Shown: positions 9,480-17,948 of the stretch, one piece after another
How the letters are laid out: the number at the start of each line of letters is the position of its first letter
How positions within the stretch are numbered: the stretch's first letter is position 1
DNA from: Chloroflexota bacterium
GTDB lineage: Bacteria; Chloroflexota; Anaerolineae; Anaerolineales; Villigracilaceae
Length of the DNA: 64,000 nt
Assembly: GCA_016191845.1 (NCBI GenBank)
Contig: JACPVF010000016.1
Span: forward strand, 186,001 to 250,000
Direction of reading: 5' to 3'
The notes under the pieces: model-generated
What the model saw: only the letters and a program-made list of their open reading frames with translations
What the model was told of the DNA's origin: nothing
The model's database searches: none
Made by a program: the position numbers and the translations under genes

Positions 9480-9842
9480 TTATCGGAACAGCCTGAGCAA
9501 AAACGGCAACCCGCCCAACGCCACACATGCCAGACACAAAACTACCAGCACAATCAGACAGCCTGGCAGCAAACGCCACAGCCAGGTCCACCACGCGTAG
9601 GCATTCCACGCGCCGATGGCGATGGGCTGGGCCTTGCGCAACAGGTCTGGTGCATCGACCTAAGGGGACGCGGTGACAGGTTTGGCTTTCGGCGTGTTGG
9701 TACTCTTTGGCGTTGCCTTGATGTGCAGTTCTTCAGGGATGTTCAAATTCGTGCCGCAAAACGTACACGCCATGCGGGCCGCACCTGGCAGCGGCTCGTT
9801 CGGTCCGCCACAGGCGGGGCAGGTGATGGAGGTTCCAGTCAT
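9480..9842 (-). pseudogene. Zinc-ribbon membrane protein gene interrupted by an in-frame TAG
   Basis: From the ATG at 9842 a 60-residue product is read, with a zinc ribbon (CPACGG...CTFCG) and a basic Thr/Pro/Lys-rich linker, ending at TAG (9660-9662). The same frame then stays open for 59 more codons to a TAA at 9480-9482. That part encodes DAPDLLRKAQPIAIGAWNAY followed by one long hydrophobic segment (CLIVLVVLCLACVALGG). Together this is the usual zinc-ribbon, linker and TM-anchor layout. The simplest reading is one ~120-codon gene broken by a nonsense change. A shortened but functional ribbon protein, or a sequencing error, cannot be excluded. Confidence 0.65.
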
Positions 9843-9870
9843 GTTCGATGCTTTCTATTATGTTATTTTC

Positions 9871-9914
9871 GCCCTGAGCGGAGCCGCGCGCTTTTCGCGG
9901 CGCAGTCGAAGGGC
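9871..9914. repeat. Dispersed palindromic repeat, CTTCGACTGCG/CGCTCAGGGC family
   Basis: GCCCTgagcggag ... cgcagtcgaAGGGC with complementary ends and an inner GC-rich stem. Related copies or partial copies lie near 9957-9990, 24956-25003, 27055-27105, 33220-33239, 35188-35227, 36456-36493 and 42201-42259. Confidence 0.7.
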
Positions 9915-9985
9915 AAGTGAATTGTCGATTATATACTTCCAAGATACTTTCGGTTCGACTGCGTTCGCTTGGCGGCTCACTCTAC

Positions 9986-11329
9986 TCAGCGAGAAATGTC
10001 GAGGCCATTTTCCTGGATCACCTTCGCGAACCAGCGCCCGCTGTCCTTCGTGATACGTTTCTGTGTCTTCCAATCCACATGGACCAACCCAAAGCGCTGA
10101 CCATATCCCAGCGCCCATTCAAAGTTATCCAGCAAGGACCAGTGGAAATAGCCCTTTACAGGGATGCCATCTTCAATGGCACGATGGACCTGCGCGATAT
10201 GATCCCGCAAATAGCGGATGCGGCGTTCGTCCCGCACGCGCCCATCGAAGTCCACGCCGTCGGGGACGGGAATGCCATTTTCGGTGACCATCAGTTCGCA
10301 GGTGGGATGATACTCCCAAACCATCTTGAGGGTCTCATGCATGCCTTCGGGATAGATCTCCCACATGCCCGAATATTCGTTCCCCACGGGATGGACCTGC
10401 TCTGCGTTGACCACGGGCAGGCTGTTCGAATGTTTCATCACCGTGCGCGAATAGTAGTTGACGCCCAACAGATCGAGCTGACGAATCTTCTGCAGGTCGC
10501 CGTCCTGAATGAGGCGGGCTGTCAGGATCTTCGTGAGCGCGGAATCCTGAATGGGCGTCGTGCCTTTCAGCAGCGGGTCGAGCACGATGCGGTTCATGAA
10601 CAGGTCCACGCGCTCGGCGGCTTCGCGATCCTTCTTTGAATTTGTAGCAGGGTGGACGGGATTCAGGTTGAGCGTGATGCCGATCTGGACAGGTCCCTTC
10701 ACCGCCGCGCGGATCGCCTCCGCGGCCAGCCCGTGCGAGAGCAGCAGGTGATGCATGGCCTTGATCGCCGCGCCCAGATCCTTTTGGCCTGGCGCATGTT
10801 CGCCGAAGAGATGTCCCACAAAGGCCGCCACCCAGGGTTCGTTGTGTGTAAACCAGGTTTTGACTCGATCCCCCAATCGTTCCGCCGTCACGCGGGCATA
10901 CTCAGCAAAGTGTGACGCCGTCTCGCGGTTGGTCCAGCCGCCCTGGTCCTGTAATGGTTGGGGCAGGTCCCAGTGGAAGAGGCAAATGTACGGCTCGATT
11001 CCCCGCCTGAGTAATTCATCCACGAGGCGGTCGTAGAAATCCAGCCCTTTTGGGTTGACACGCTCCACGCCCTCGGGCAGGATGCGCGGCCAGGCCGTGG
11101 AGAAACGATACGCCTTGACGCCCAACTCGGACATCAAGGCCACGTCTTCCTTCCAGCGGTGATAATGGTCGGCGGCGACGTCGCCGTTTTCGTTGTTCAG
11201 TACCTTGCCTGGGATGTGGCTGAAGGTATCCCAAATCGAGGTCCCGCGTCCGTCCTCGTTCCACGCGCCTTCGATCTGATAGGCCGATGCAGCCACGCCC
11301 CAGATGAAATCCTTGGGAAAGGAAAGCAT
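9986..11329 (-). CDS. Glycoside hydrolase family 1 beta-glucosidase
   Basis: A 447-residue cytoplasmic enzyme (no signal peptide) of the usual GH1 length. The acid/base glutamate is in WFTHNEPW (about E164) and the nucleophile in LMVTENG (about E350). The N-terminal signature FPKDFIWGVAASAYQIEGA is intact. It should release glucose or galactose from beta-linked oligosaccharides. The start is set at 11329 because GTGGA lies 6 nt upstream; ATG at 11335 is the alternative. The 3' end runs into a partial copy of the CTTCGACTGCG repeat family, so the last codons may derive from the repeat. It is not clustered with a sugar transporter. Confidence 0.93.
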   Translation of the reverse strand: MLSFPKDFIWGVAASAYQIEGAWNEDGRGTSIWDTFSHIPGKVLNNENGDVAADHYHRWKEDVALMSELGVKAYRFSTAWPRILPEGVERVNPKGLDFYDRLVDELLRRGIEPYICLFHWDLPQPLQDQGGWTNRETASHFAEYARVTAERLGDRVKTWFTHNEPWVAAFVGHLFGEHAPGQKDLGAAIKAMHHLLLSHGLAAEAIRAAVKGPVQIGITLNLNPVHPATNSKKDREAAERVDLFMNRIVLDPLLKGTTPIQDSALTKILTARLIQDGDLQKIRQLDLLGVNYYSRTVMKHSNSLPVVNAEQVHPVGNEYSGMWEIYPEGMHETLKMVWEYHPTCELMVTENGIPVPDGVDFDGRVRDERRIRYLRDHIAQVHRAIEDGIPVKGYFHWSLLDNFEWALGYGQRFGLVHVDWKTQKRITKDSGRWFAKVIQENGLDISR

Positions 11330-11474
11330 ATTCATTCCACAAGCATACAGGCGATTTAAATTTATGGCAAGAAAATAACCGTCCATCCCCCTTTGTAAAG
11401 CCGCCGTAAGTTGTGTGAATTGGCGCAAATAGGACGGAAGGGGTAAAATTAATGTCGTATGGCATTCCCCCGCG

Positions 11475-11499
11475 AACGGTTGCCTCGGCGACCGTTTTT
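11475..11499 (+). terminator. Possible leader hairpin/attenuator upstream of the exporter cluster
   Basis: AACGGTTG-C-CTCG-G-CGACCGTT followed by a T-run, about 75 nt before the first ABC gene. The stem includes one G-U pair. It could be an attenuator in the leader or the end of a short upstream RNA. Confidence 0.4.
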
Positions 11500-11574
11500 G
11501 TGTGTCTACGATTCGGCCGTAGGTTTTGGCTGCGGCTTGTTGTCAGGTACAGGTAAACATTGACATTTAACACC

Positions 11575-12312
11575 ATGGATCCCATTATCGAATTGCGCGA
11601 TGTCGTCAAAGTCTATTCCACCGCGGCGGGTGAATTTCCCGCCCTGCGGGGGATCAATGCCCAGGTCTACGCGGGGGAATTTCTCGGCGTGGTGGGCAAG
11701 TCGGGCGCAGGCAAGTCCACGCTGCTCAACATGCTCAACGGCGTGGACCATCTCACCAGCGGCGAGGTCATCGTCAACACCGATGGCAAGCCCGTTTCCA
11801 TCCACAAATTGAGCGAAGATGCGCTGGCCTTGTGGCGCGGACAGAACCTGGGGGTCGTCTATCAATCCTTTCAGTTACTGCCCATGCTGACCCTGGTCGA
11901 GAATATCACCCTGCCCATGGACCTGTGCGGACTCTACAATCCGCGCGAGAGCAGGGAGCGTGCCATGCAATTGTTGGAGCTGGTCGAATTGGAAGAGCAC
12001 GCCAAGAAACTGCCCGCGTACATCTCGGGCGGTCAGCAGCAACGCGTGGCCATTGCGCGCGCCCTGGCCAATGATCCGCCCATCCTGATTGCCGATGAGC
12101 CGACAGGCAGCCTCGACTCGCTGACGGCTGACCACATCTTCGACGTCTTCGAGCAACTGGTGGGCGAACATGGCAAGACCATCGTGATGGTCACACACGA
12201 TAGCGGACTGGCCGCGCGCTTCTCGCGTCACCTGGTGCTGGCCGACGGGGAGATCGTGCACGAGGTGCGGAATCTGTCCGAGGTCGGCGCGGGCCAGGGA
12301 GGCGCGGCATGA
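11575..12312 (+). CDS. ABC transporter ATP-binding protein (MacB/LolD-type), canonical motifs
   Basis: A 245-residue ATPase. It has Walker [10 protein letters not shown], an SGGQQQR signature and Walker [16 protein letters not shown], followed by the switch histidine VTHD. The subfamily energises FtsX-type permeases. The ATG at 11575 is the conventional start; a TTG five codons earlier has a weak AGGT site and could be used instead. Its stop overlaps the start of the next ATPase gene (ATGA). The two ATPases are about the same size and clearly related, so they probably arose by tandem duplication and may act as a heterodimer with the permease at 17949. Confidence 0.93.
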   Translation: MDPIIELRDVVKVYSTAAGEFPALRGINAQVYAGEFLGVVGKSGAGKSTLLNMLNGVDHLTSGEVIVNTDGKPVSIHKLSEDALALWRGQNLGVVYQSFQLLPMLTLVENITLPMDLCGLYNPRESRERAMQLLELVELEEHAKKLPAYISGGQQQRVAIARALANDPPILIADEPTGSLDSLTADHIFDVFEQLVGEHGKTIVMVTHDSGLAARFSRHLVLADGEIVHEVRNLSEVGAGQGGAA

Positions 12313-13436
12313 ACCCGACGCCTGCTCCCGTTCAATGGGCCGAATCCACCCCCGAGCCGATGATCCAGATGCAGCGCATCAAGAAGATTTACAAGAATGC
12401 AGCGGGGGAGTTCCTCGTTCTCAAAGGCCTCAATCTCACCATCAACCGCGGCGAGTTCGTCTCCATTGTGGGCAAGTCGGGTAGCGGAAAATCCACGCTG
12501 TTAAACATGATCACGGGCATCGACCATCCCACCGACGGACTGGTCGTCATCGGCGGCAAGGACATCTACACCAAGGTCACCGAAAGCGAGCGCTCCAAGT
12601 GGCGCGGCCGCAACCTTGGCATCGTCTTTCAGTTCTTCCAGTTGCTGCCGATGTTGACCCTGCTCGAGAACGTCATGTTGCCGATGGACTACGCCGACAT
12701 GTACGATTTCGACGAACGCCCCGAGCGCGCCATGGAATTGCTCAAACTGGTGCACCTCGAGAAGTTTGCCAATAAACTTCCCGCGCTGGTCTCCACAGGA
12801 CAGCAGCAGACAGCCGCCATCGCGCGCGCGCTGGCTTGTGACCCGCCCGTGCTGGTGGCGGATGAGCCGACGGGCAATCTCGACTCGCGCTCGGCGGATG
12901 CCATCATTGACCTCTTCCAGGAATTGACCCAGCGCGGCAAGACCATCGTCATGGTCACACACGACCCGTCGCTGACCTCGCGCACCACGCGCAATATCGT
13001 CATCTTTGACGGCGAGTTGATCGACGAAACCATCTCGCGTGCGCTGCCGCAGTTGCGCCACCGTCACATGCTGGAGATGACCAAGAAGGCCGAGCGCATG
13101 ACGATGACGCCAGGTCAAACGATCCTCGATTATGACCAACCCGTGGACCATTTCTACATGATCGCGCGTGGCCGCGTGGACGTGTTGACCCGTTCCACCT
13201 GGGGCGAACGTGTGTCCACGTTGGGCAAGGGCGAATTCTTCGGCGAGATGGAATTACTGCGCGGTGGACACTCGCGCGCCTGTGTGCGCGCCGCGGAAGA
13301 TACGCCCGTCGAGTTGCTGACCTACCCGCGCGACGCCTTCAAGAGCATCGTGGACGAGTCGCCCATCACCGCGGAAGCCATCCACGAGATCATCGAGAAG
13401 CGCCTGGCAGAAGACCCCGCAAACGGAGGCGCGTAG
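12309..13436 (+). CDS. ABC ATPase fused to a C-terminal cyclic-nucleotide-binding-like domain
   Basis: 375 residues. Residues ~18-240 form an ABC ATPase with Walker [10 protein letters not shown] and Walker [16 protein letters not shown]. The signature reads STGQQQT instead of SGGQQQR. Residues ~255-370 form a cNMP-binding beta-roll ([25 protein letters not shown], then [13 protein letters not shown] and [23 protein letters not shown]). The roll contains the FGEMELL phosphate-cassette region, followed by SRA. A regulatory domain directly on an exporter ATPase is unusual. It may gate transport by ligand, by protein contact, or structurally; the ligand is unknown. Confidence 0.9.
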   Translation: MNPTPAPVQWAESTPEPMIQMQRIKKIYKNAAGEFLVLKGLNLTINRGEFVSIVGKSGSGKSTLLNMITGIDHPTDGLVVIGGKDIYTKVTESERSKWRGRNLGIVFQFFQLLPMLTLLENVMLPMDYADMYDFDERPERAMELLKLVHLEKFANKLPALVSTGQQQTAAIARALACDPPVLVADEPTGNLDSRSADAIIDLFQELTQRGKTIVMVTHDPSLTSRTTRNIVIFDGELIDETISRALPQLRHRHMLEMTKKAERMTMTPGQTILDYDQPVDHFYMIARGRVDVLTRSTWGERVSTLGKGEFFGEMELLRGGHSRACVRAAEDTPVELLTYPRDAFKSIVDESPITAEAIHEIIEKRLAEDPANGGA

Positions 13437-13441
13437 CGGAT

Positions 13442-15343
13442 ATGTCTCAGCCCGCCCTCGACCCACGTTCGCTGCCGCGTGTCCTCTACATCGAGGATAA
13501 CGCCTCGGCGCGCCTGCTCGTGCGGCGTCTGTTGGAGGGTCGATATGTGGTGCTGGAGGCGGCCGATCCACTGGACGGGTTGCAGTTGGCTGAAGAGACG
13601 CATCCCAATATCGTGCTGCTCGACCACAACCTGCCGCACATGACGGGTCGCGAGGCGGCCACCCGCCTGAGCAAGATCCTGCCGAACGTGCCGCTGGTGA
13701 TCGTCTCGGCCGATACGAGCGGGAACGCACGCGAGCGGGCGTTGGCGGCGGGCGCGGTGGGTTTCATCCCCAAGCCCATCGAGGTGGACATCTTCCGCGA
13801 TCAAGTGGACGCCTACCTGAACGGCAAGCGCGAGAAGCTGGAGCAGGCCGAGCGCCACCATGAGGCCTACCAACAGGAATTGGTCGAGCGGCTGGAGAAT
13901 AATGTCCGCCAGTTGACCAATGCGGCCGAGCGCAACAAATACTTGTTGCAGCAAAACGAGCGCATGTTGTCGATGCTGGAACGACGCCATAAATTGCTGG
14001 AGATCGCGGCGCGCGTCGGTCAGGCGGTCACCTCGATCCTTGACCTGGACGAGTTGCTCGAATTTGCCGTGAACGTCATCTGCAAGGAATTCGAGTTGTA
14101 TTACTCGGGCGTCTTCCTGGTTTCGGAAGACGAGCAGTGGGCCATCCTGCGCGCGGGATATGGCGAGGCGGGCCGCGCCATGCTCGACGAGCAATTCCGC
14201 CTGGCTGTGGACGACAGGTCCATGATCGGGAAGGCCATCCGCTCGCAGAAGGCGCAGATCGCGCTGGACGTCGAAGGCGAGATCTCGCACTTTAAGAATC
14301 CACATCTGCCGCACACCCGCTCTGAGATGGCGCTGCCGTTGATCGTTCAGTCGCACTCTCTGGGCGCGCTGACCGTACAAAGCGAGCGCCTGAATGCCTT
14401 CACTGAAGAGGACATCACCTCGCTGCAAACCATGGCCGACCAGGTGGCCATCGCCATCAACAACGCGCAATTGCTGTCCAAGCTTGAGGCGGCCAATGCG
14501 GAGTTGGTCCGTACCAAGACGTACGAGGCAATTGCCACGGCCACGGGGGAGGCCATCCATTGGGTGGGCAACAAGGCCGCACCCATCGCGGGCAGCGTGC
14601 GCCGCGTCCGTGAGGACCTGTCCTTGTTGCTGGCGGTCTTTTGGCGGTTGAAGACCTCGGGCGTGGATTTTGGCCCGTTAAACGGGACCCTCCAATCGGT
14701 CCTGGACGAGGCGGAGGAGGGTGGCCTCGAGTTGGAACGGCTGGCGGACGAGATGTCCGCTTATTCGCCGAAACGGCTGGCGGCGCTACTGAGCGTCGAG
14801 TCACTGCTCGAGGACTTGAAGATCATCGAGCATAGCGCCGAGATCATCCTCAACATCAAAGAGGACTTGATCGGGCCTGCGCGCCAGATGAAACCCGATT
14901 TTGTTTCGTTGGACGAGATGCTGACCACCATGGTGGCGGATATGGGCCTGCCACGCGGCGTCGTGACACTCGACCTGGCCGAGACTCTGCCGAAGGTGTA
15001 TTGCGACGCGCGTCAGGTGGAACAAGTTTTCAACAACCTGGTCAAGAATGCCTGGGAGGCGCTGGTGGTACAGCCTGCTCCGCATATCACGGTCAAGGCT
15101 CGGCGCGACAAGCAGCCCGAGCACGTGCTGGTGACCATCAGCGACAACGGGCCAGGCATCCCGCCCGAGATCCAGGAGCGAGTCTGGATGTCGTTCTTCA
15201 CCACCAAGGGTGACCGTGGCGGCACGGGGCTGGGACTCTCGGCCTGTATGCAGATCGTGACGCAGAACCGCGGCCAGATCTGGCTCGAAAGCGAAGTTGG
15301 GAACGGCGCGACGTTCTTTGTGAGGTTACCAATCAAACCCTAA
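13442..15343 (+). CDS. Hybrid sensor kinase: receiver - coiled coil - GAF - histidine kinase
   Basis: 633 residues, with no TM segment, so cytoplasmic. Residues ~14-125 are a receiver (phosphoacceptor D61 in VLLDHNLPH, Lys in IPKPIE). About 130-185 is helical/coiled-coil. About 190-345 is a GAF domain. The likely phospho-His is H373 in GEAIHWVGNK, and ~500-630 is a HATPase domain (NNLVKNAWEAL, SDNGPGIP, GGTGLGLS). The H-box does not look like canonical HisKA, but the same sequence recurs in the second kinase at 15807. It lies 5 nt after the ATPase-cNMP gene, inside the exporter cluster. The signal bound by GAF is unknown. Confidence 0.92.
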   Translation: MSQPALDPRSLPRVLYIEDNASARLLVRRLLEGRYVVLEAADPLDGLQLAEETHPNIVLLDHNLPHMTGREAATRLSKILPNVPLVIVSADTSGNARERALAAGAVGFIPKPIEVDIFRDQVDAYLNGKREKLEQAERHHEAYQQELVERLENNVRQLTNAAERNKYLLQQNERMLSMLERRHKLLEIAARVGQAVTSILDLDELLEFAVNVICKEFELYYSGVFLVSEDEQWAILRAGYGEAGRAMLDEQFRLAVDDRSMIGKAIRSQKAQIALDVEGEISHFKNPHLPHTRSEMALPLIVQSHSLGALTVQSERLNAFTEEDITSLQTMADQVAIAINNAQLLSKLEAANAELVRTKTYEAIATATGEAIHWVGNKAAPIAGSVRRVREDLSLLLAVFWRLKTSGVDFGPLNGTLQSVLDEAEEGGLELERLADEMSAYSPKRLAALLSVESLLEDLKIIEHSAEIILNIKEDLIGPARQMKPDFVSLDEMLTTMVADMGLPRGVVTLDLAETLPKVYCDARQVEQVFNNLVKNAWEALVVQPAPHITVKARRDKQPEHVLVTISDNGPGIPPEIQERVWMSFFTTKGDRGGTGLGLSACMQIVTQNRGQIWLESEVGNGATFFVRLPIKP

Positions 15344-15367
15344 AGGTTTCAAAAACCTTTAGGGTTT
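15335..15367 (+). repeat. Inverted repeat between sensor kinase and response regulator
   Basis: AAACCCTAAAGGTT ... AACCTTTAGGGTTT, a 14-bp perfect stem with a 5-nt loop. Its left arm overlaps the kinase stop codon. There is no good T-run, so it looks more like an attenuating or mRNA-processing hairpin, or a dispersed repeat, than a full terminator. Confidence 0.6.
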
Positions 15368-15396
15368 CGGAATGATATTTTTCAAGGAGAAACTTT

Positions 15397-15786
15397 ATGA
15401 CGACTGTTCTTCTGGTGGACGACGAAAAACTGGTGCTGCGCAGTTTGGAGAAGACCCTGCTGCGTGCGGGGTATGACGTGGTCACTGCTTCGGATTGCAA
15501 GAGCGGCAGCGAGACCTTCGCCCAGAACAAGGGTCAGGTGGACATCGCCATCCTCGACCTGAACATGCCAGGCTTCGACGCCACGCCCAAAGCGGGTGCG
15601 GGCCTGGACCTGTTGGCCGATCTCAAAAAGCAGCGGGCCGACCTGCCCGTGGTGATCCTCACCGCATACGATGAAGTCAACAAGGCCAAGGACGCCGTCT
15701 CGGGTGGGGCGAGCGCCTTCTTCGTCAAGGGCCGCGAACAAGGCCTGGTGGAACTGATCCAAAGAATCCTGGGTGGCCAGGGTTAA
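15397..15786 (+). CDS. Stand-alone response regulator receiver
   Basis: A 129-residue single receiver domain with the acidic pocket LLVDDE, phosphoacceptor D54 in AILDLNMPG, Thr in VILTAYDE and Lys in FFVKGR. There is no output domain, so it probably works by protein contact or as a phosphate shuttle between the two kinases on either side. AAGGAG lies 8 nt before the ATG. It carries a short insertion (DATPKAGAG) just after the phosphorylation site. Confidence 0.93.
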   Translation: MTTVLLVDDEKLVLRSLEKTLLRAGYDVVTASDCKSGSETFAQNKGQVDIAILDLNMPGFDATPKAGAGLDLLADLKKQRADLPVVILTAYDEVNKAKDAVSGGASAFFVKGREQGLVELIQRILGGQG

Positions 15787-15806
15787 AAATCATAGCGAGG
15801 TACAAC

Positions 15807-17888
15807 ATGACTCCAGCCGAACGACAGACGCATTTGTTGAAGACCGCCGCTCGCACGGCCAAGATGGTCACCATGATCCTGGATCCGCAGGAATTGCTCC
15901 AGCGTATGGTAGACGTGATCTGCGATGAGTTCAAATTCTATTATGCAGGTGTGTTCCTGCTCAACGCCACGGGACAGTACGCCGTGCTGCGCGCGGGACG
16001 CGGCGAGGCGGGTGCGGCTATGATCGCCGAGGGGCACAAGCTGCTGGTGGGCGGTAACTCGATGATCGGCGCCTGTATCCAGCATCGTCAGGCGCGCATC
16101 GCGTTGGATGTGGGCGCGGAGGCGGTCCGTTTCGAGAATCCGCATCTGCCCAGCACACGCTCCGAGATGGCCCTGCCGCTGATCGTCGGCGATGAGGTCA
16201 TCGGTGCGTTGACCGTCCAAAGTGAACAGGAAGCCGCCTTCCTCGATGACGACATCTCTGTGCTGCAAGCCATGGCTGACCAGCTTGCCATCGCCATCCA
16301 CAACTCGAATCTACATCGCAGGAACCAGGACCTCATCCGCCAGGCGGAGCGCCGCACGCGCCTGCTCGAAGCCGCCAACGTGGTCGGCCGTGAGGTGACC
16401 TCGATCCTCAGCCTGGATGATCTGCTGCCTGGCACGGTCAACATCATCTGCGAAGCCTATGGCTTCTATTACGCGGGCGTCTTTCTATTGGACGATGCGG
16501 GCGAGTATGCCGTGCTGCGCGCGGGATATGGCGAAGCGGGTAGGGCCATGCTGTCCGAAGGCTATCGCCTCAAGGTAGGGCCTGGCTCGATGATCGGGGC
16601 CGCCATTAGCTTTGGGGAAGCGCGCATCGCGCTCGACGTCGAAGAGGAACGCGTCCATTTCAAGAATCCGCACCTGCCGCATACCCGCTCCGAGATGGCG
16701 CTGCCGCTCATCTTTGGGCATCGCGTCCTCGGTGCGGTGACCATCCAAAGCGTGGAGGAGCGCGCCTTCAGCCAGGACGATATCACCACGCTGTTGACCA
16801 TGGCGGAACACCTGGCCGTTGCCATCAACAATGCCTACACCCTTGACCGCCTCAAGGAAGCGCACGCCGAATTGCTGCGCACCAAGGTCTTCGAGGCGTT
16901 GACGACTGCCACCACCGAGGCCATCCACTGGATTGGCAACAAGACCCTGCCCATCTCGCTGACGGTCTCCCGCCTGCGCGAGGAGATCGCCGAGGGTAAT
17001 GTGGATCTTGACTCGCTCAAAGAAGACCTCGACATGATCGCCGAGAGCGCCGAACAGATCACCCAGGTCAAGGAACAATTGATTGGTGCGGTGCGTGAAC
17101 AGAAGCCGCGTCCTGTCCTGTTGGCGGACATCCTCCAGGCGGCGGCTCAGCAGCGCGGACTGTCTGCCAGCCTGCTTTCGACTCAGATCGACCCCTCGGC
17201 GGCCTACGTCATTGCAGACAGTACCCAGTTGGTGCGCGCGCTCGGCAACCTGCTGCAAAATGCGGGCGAGGCGGGCGCCAGGTCGGTGCGAGTCATGTCA
17301 GCCCCGTCCGATGAGCGTGGCATGCTGCGCCTTGTGATCCTTGATGATGGCGCGGGCATGCCCACGGAAACCCTGGAAAAGGCCTGGTCTCCGTTCTTCT
17401 CTACGCGCGGACATCAGGGCCTGGGCCTGCCTGCCAGCTTGCATGTCATCTCGCAGGCGCAGGGACGCATTACCCTCAACAGCGAAGAGGGCCACGGCTC
17501 GAAGATTGAGATTCATCTGCCGATGGCGCGCCTGACCGAGGAAAGCCTCTCGCGCGACGGTGTCTCTTCCATCTTGTTGGTGGATGACGATGATGAGTGG
17601 GCGTCCGCGTTTGCGACCCTGCTTGAGGGTGCGGGCGTCAAGGTCACCCGTCAGACCAGCCTGAAGAAACTCCCCGCCGCCGACCTGGTCCTGGTCGACG
17701 AGTATTGCTCCGCCCTGGGCGTGGACGAGGCCCTGTCCGCCCTCGAAAAAGCAGGACTAACCTCGAAAACGGTCATCCTCACCGCGGCGCTCAATCCCGA
17801 GCGCGTCACGCGCTATCTACGCAGCGGCGTCAAGGATGTACAGTCCAAGCCGTACACCGCCGCTGAGATCGGCGCACTTTTACAGTAG
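15807..17888 (+). CDS. Hybrid sensor kinase: GAF - GAF - histidine kinase - receiver
   Basis: 693 residues, soluble. Two GAF domains (~20-175 and ~195-345) are close copies of each other and of the GAF domain in the 13442 protein, all sharing YYxGVFL, RAGxGEAG, SMIG and RSEMALPLI blocks. The H-box is EAIHWIGNK (H374). The HATPase domain (~470-560) has NLLQNAGEAG, DDGAGMP and GLGLPAS. A C-terminal receiver (~575-693) has LLVDDDDE, likely acceptor D631 in LVLVDEYC, and SKPYT. It probably works with the neighbouring kinase and receiver to control, or respond to, the exporter encoded around it. Confidence 0.92.
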   Translation: MTPAERQTHLLKTAARTAKMVTMILDPQELLQRMVDVICDEFKFYYAGVFLLNATGQYAVLRAGRGEAGAAMIAEGHKLLVGGNSMIGACIQHRQARIALDVGAEAVRFENPHLPSTRSEMALPLIVGDEVIGALTVQSEQEAAFLDDDISVLQAMADQLAIAIHNSNLHRRNQDLIRQAERRTRLLEAANVVGREVTSILSLDDLLPGTVNIICEAYGFYYAGVFLLDDAGEYAVLRAGYGEAGRAMLSEGYRLKVGPGSMIGAAISFGEARIALDVEEERVHFKNPHLPHTRSEMALPLIFGHRVLGAVTIQSVEERAFSQDDITTLLTMAEHLAVAINNAYTLDRLKEAHAELLRTKVFEALTTATTEAIHWIGNKTLPISLTVSRLREEIAEGNVDLDSLKEDLDMIAESAEQITQVKEQLIGAVREQKPRPVLLADILQAAAQQRGLSASLLSTQIDPSAAYVIADSTQLVRALGNLLQNAGEAGARSVRVMSAPSDERGMLRLVILDDGAGMPTETLEKAWSPFFSTRGHQGLGLPASLHVISQAQGRITLNSEEGHGSKIEIHLPMARLTEESLSRDGVSSILLVDDDDEWASAFATLLEGAGVKVTRQTSLKKLPAADLVLVDEYCSALGVDEALSALEKAGLTSKTVILTAALNPERVTRYLRSGVKDVQSKPYTAAEIGALLQ

Positions 17889-17896
17889 TCACAAAA

Positions 17897-17929
17897 AGAC
17901 CTCGGAGATCTATAAGACCTCCGAGGTCT
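17897..17929. repeat. Palindromic repeat AGACCTCGGAG / CTCCGAGGTCT
   Basis: Two 11-nt complementary arms separated by 11 nt, between the second kinase and the permease. The same AGACCTCCGAGGTCT-type palindrome occurs twice at 27819-27833 and 27908-27922, so this is a dispersed element that may also fold as an intercistronic hairpin. Confidence 0.7.
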
Positions 17930-17948
17930 GCATGGTTAGAAAGGCAAA

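Noticed and set aside
13322-14560. Long minus-strand open frame (412 codons)
   Set aside because: Antisense to the REC-GAF-kinase; composition is Arg/His/Gln-rich and shows no domain.
15335-15367. Strong transcription terminator between kinase and receiver
   Set aside because: No T-run follows and the downstream genes continue in the same orientation; kept only as an inverted repeat.
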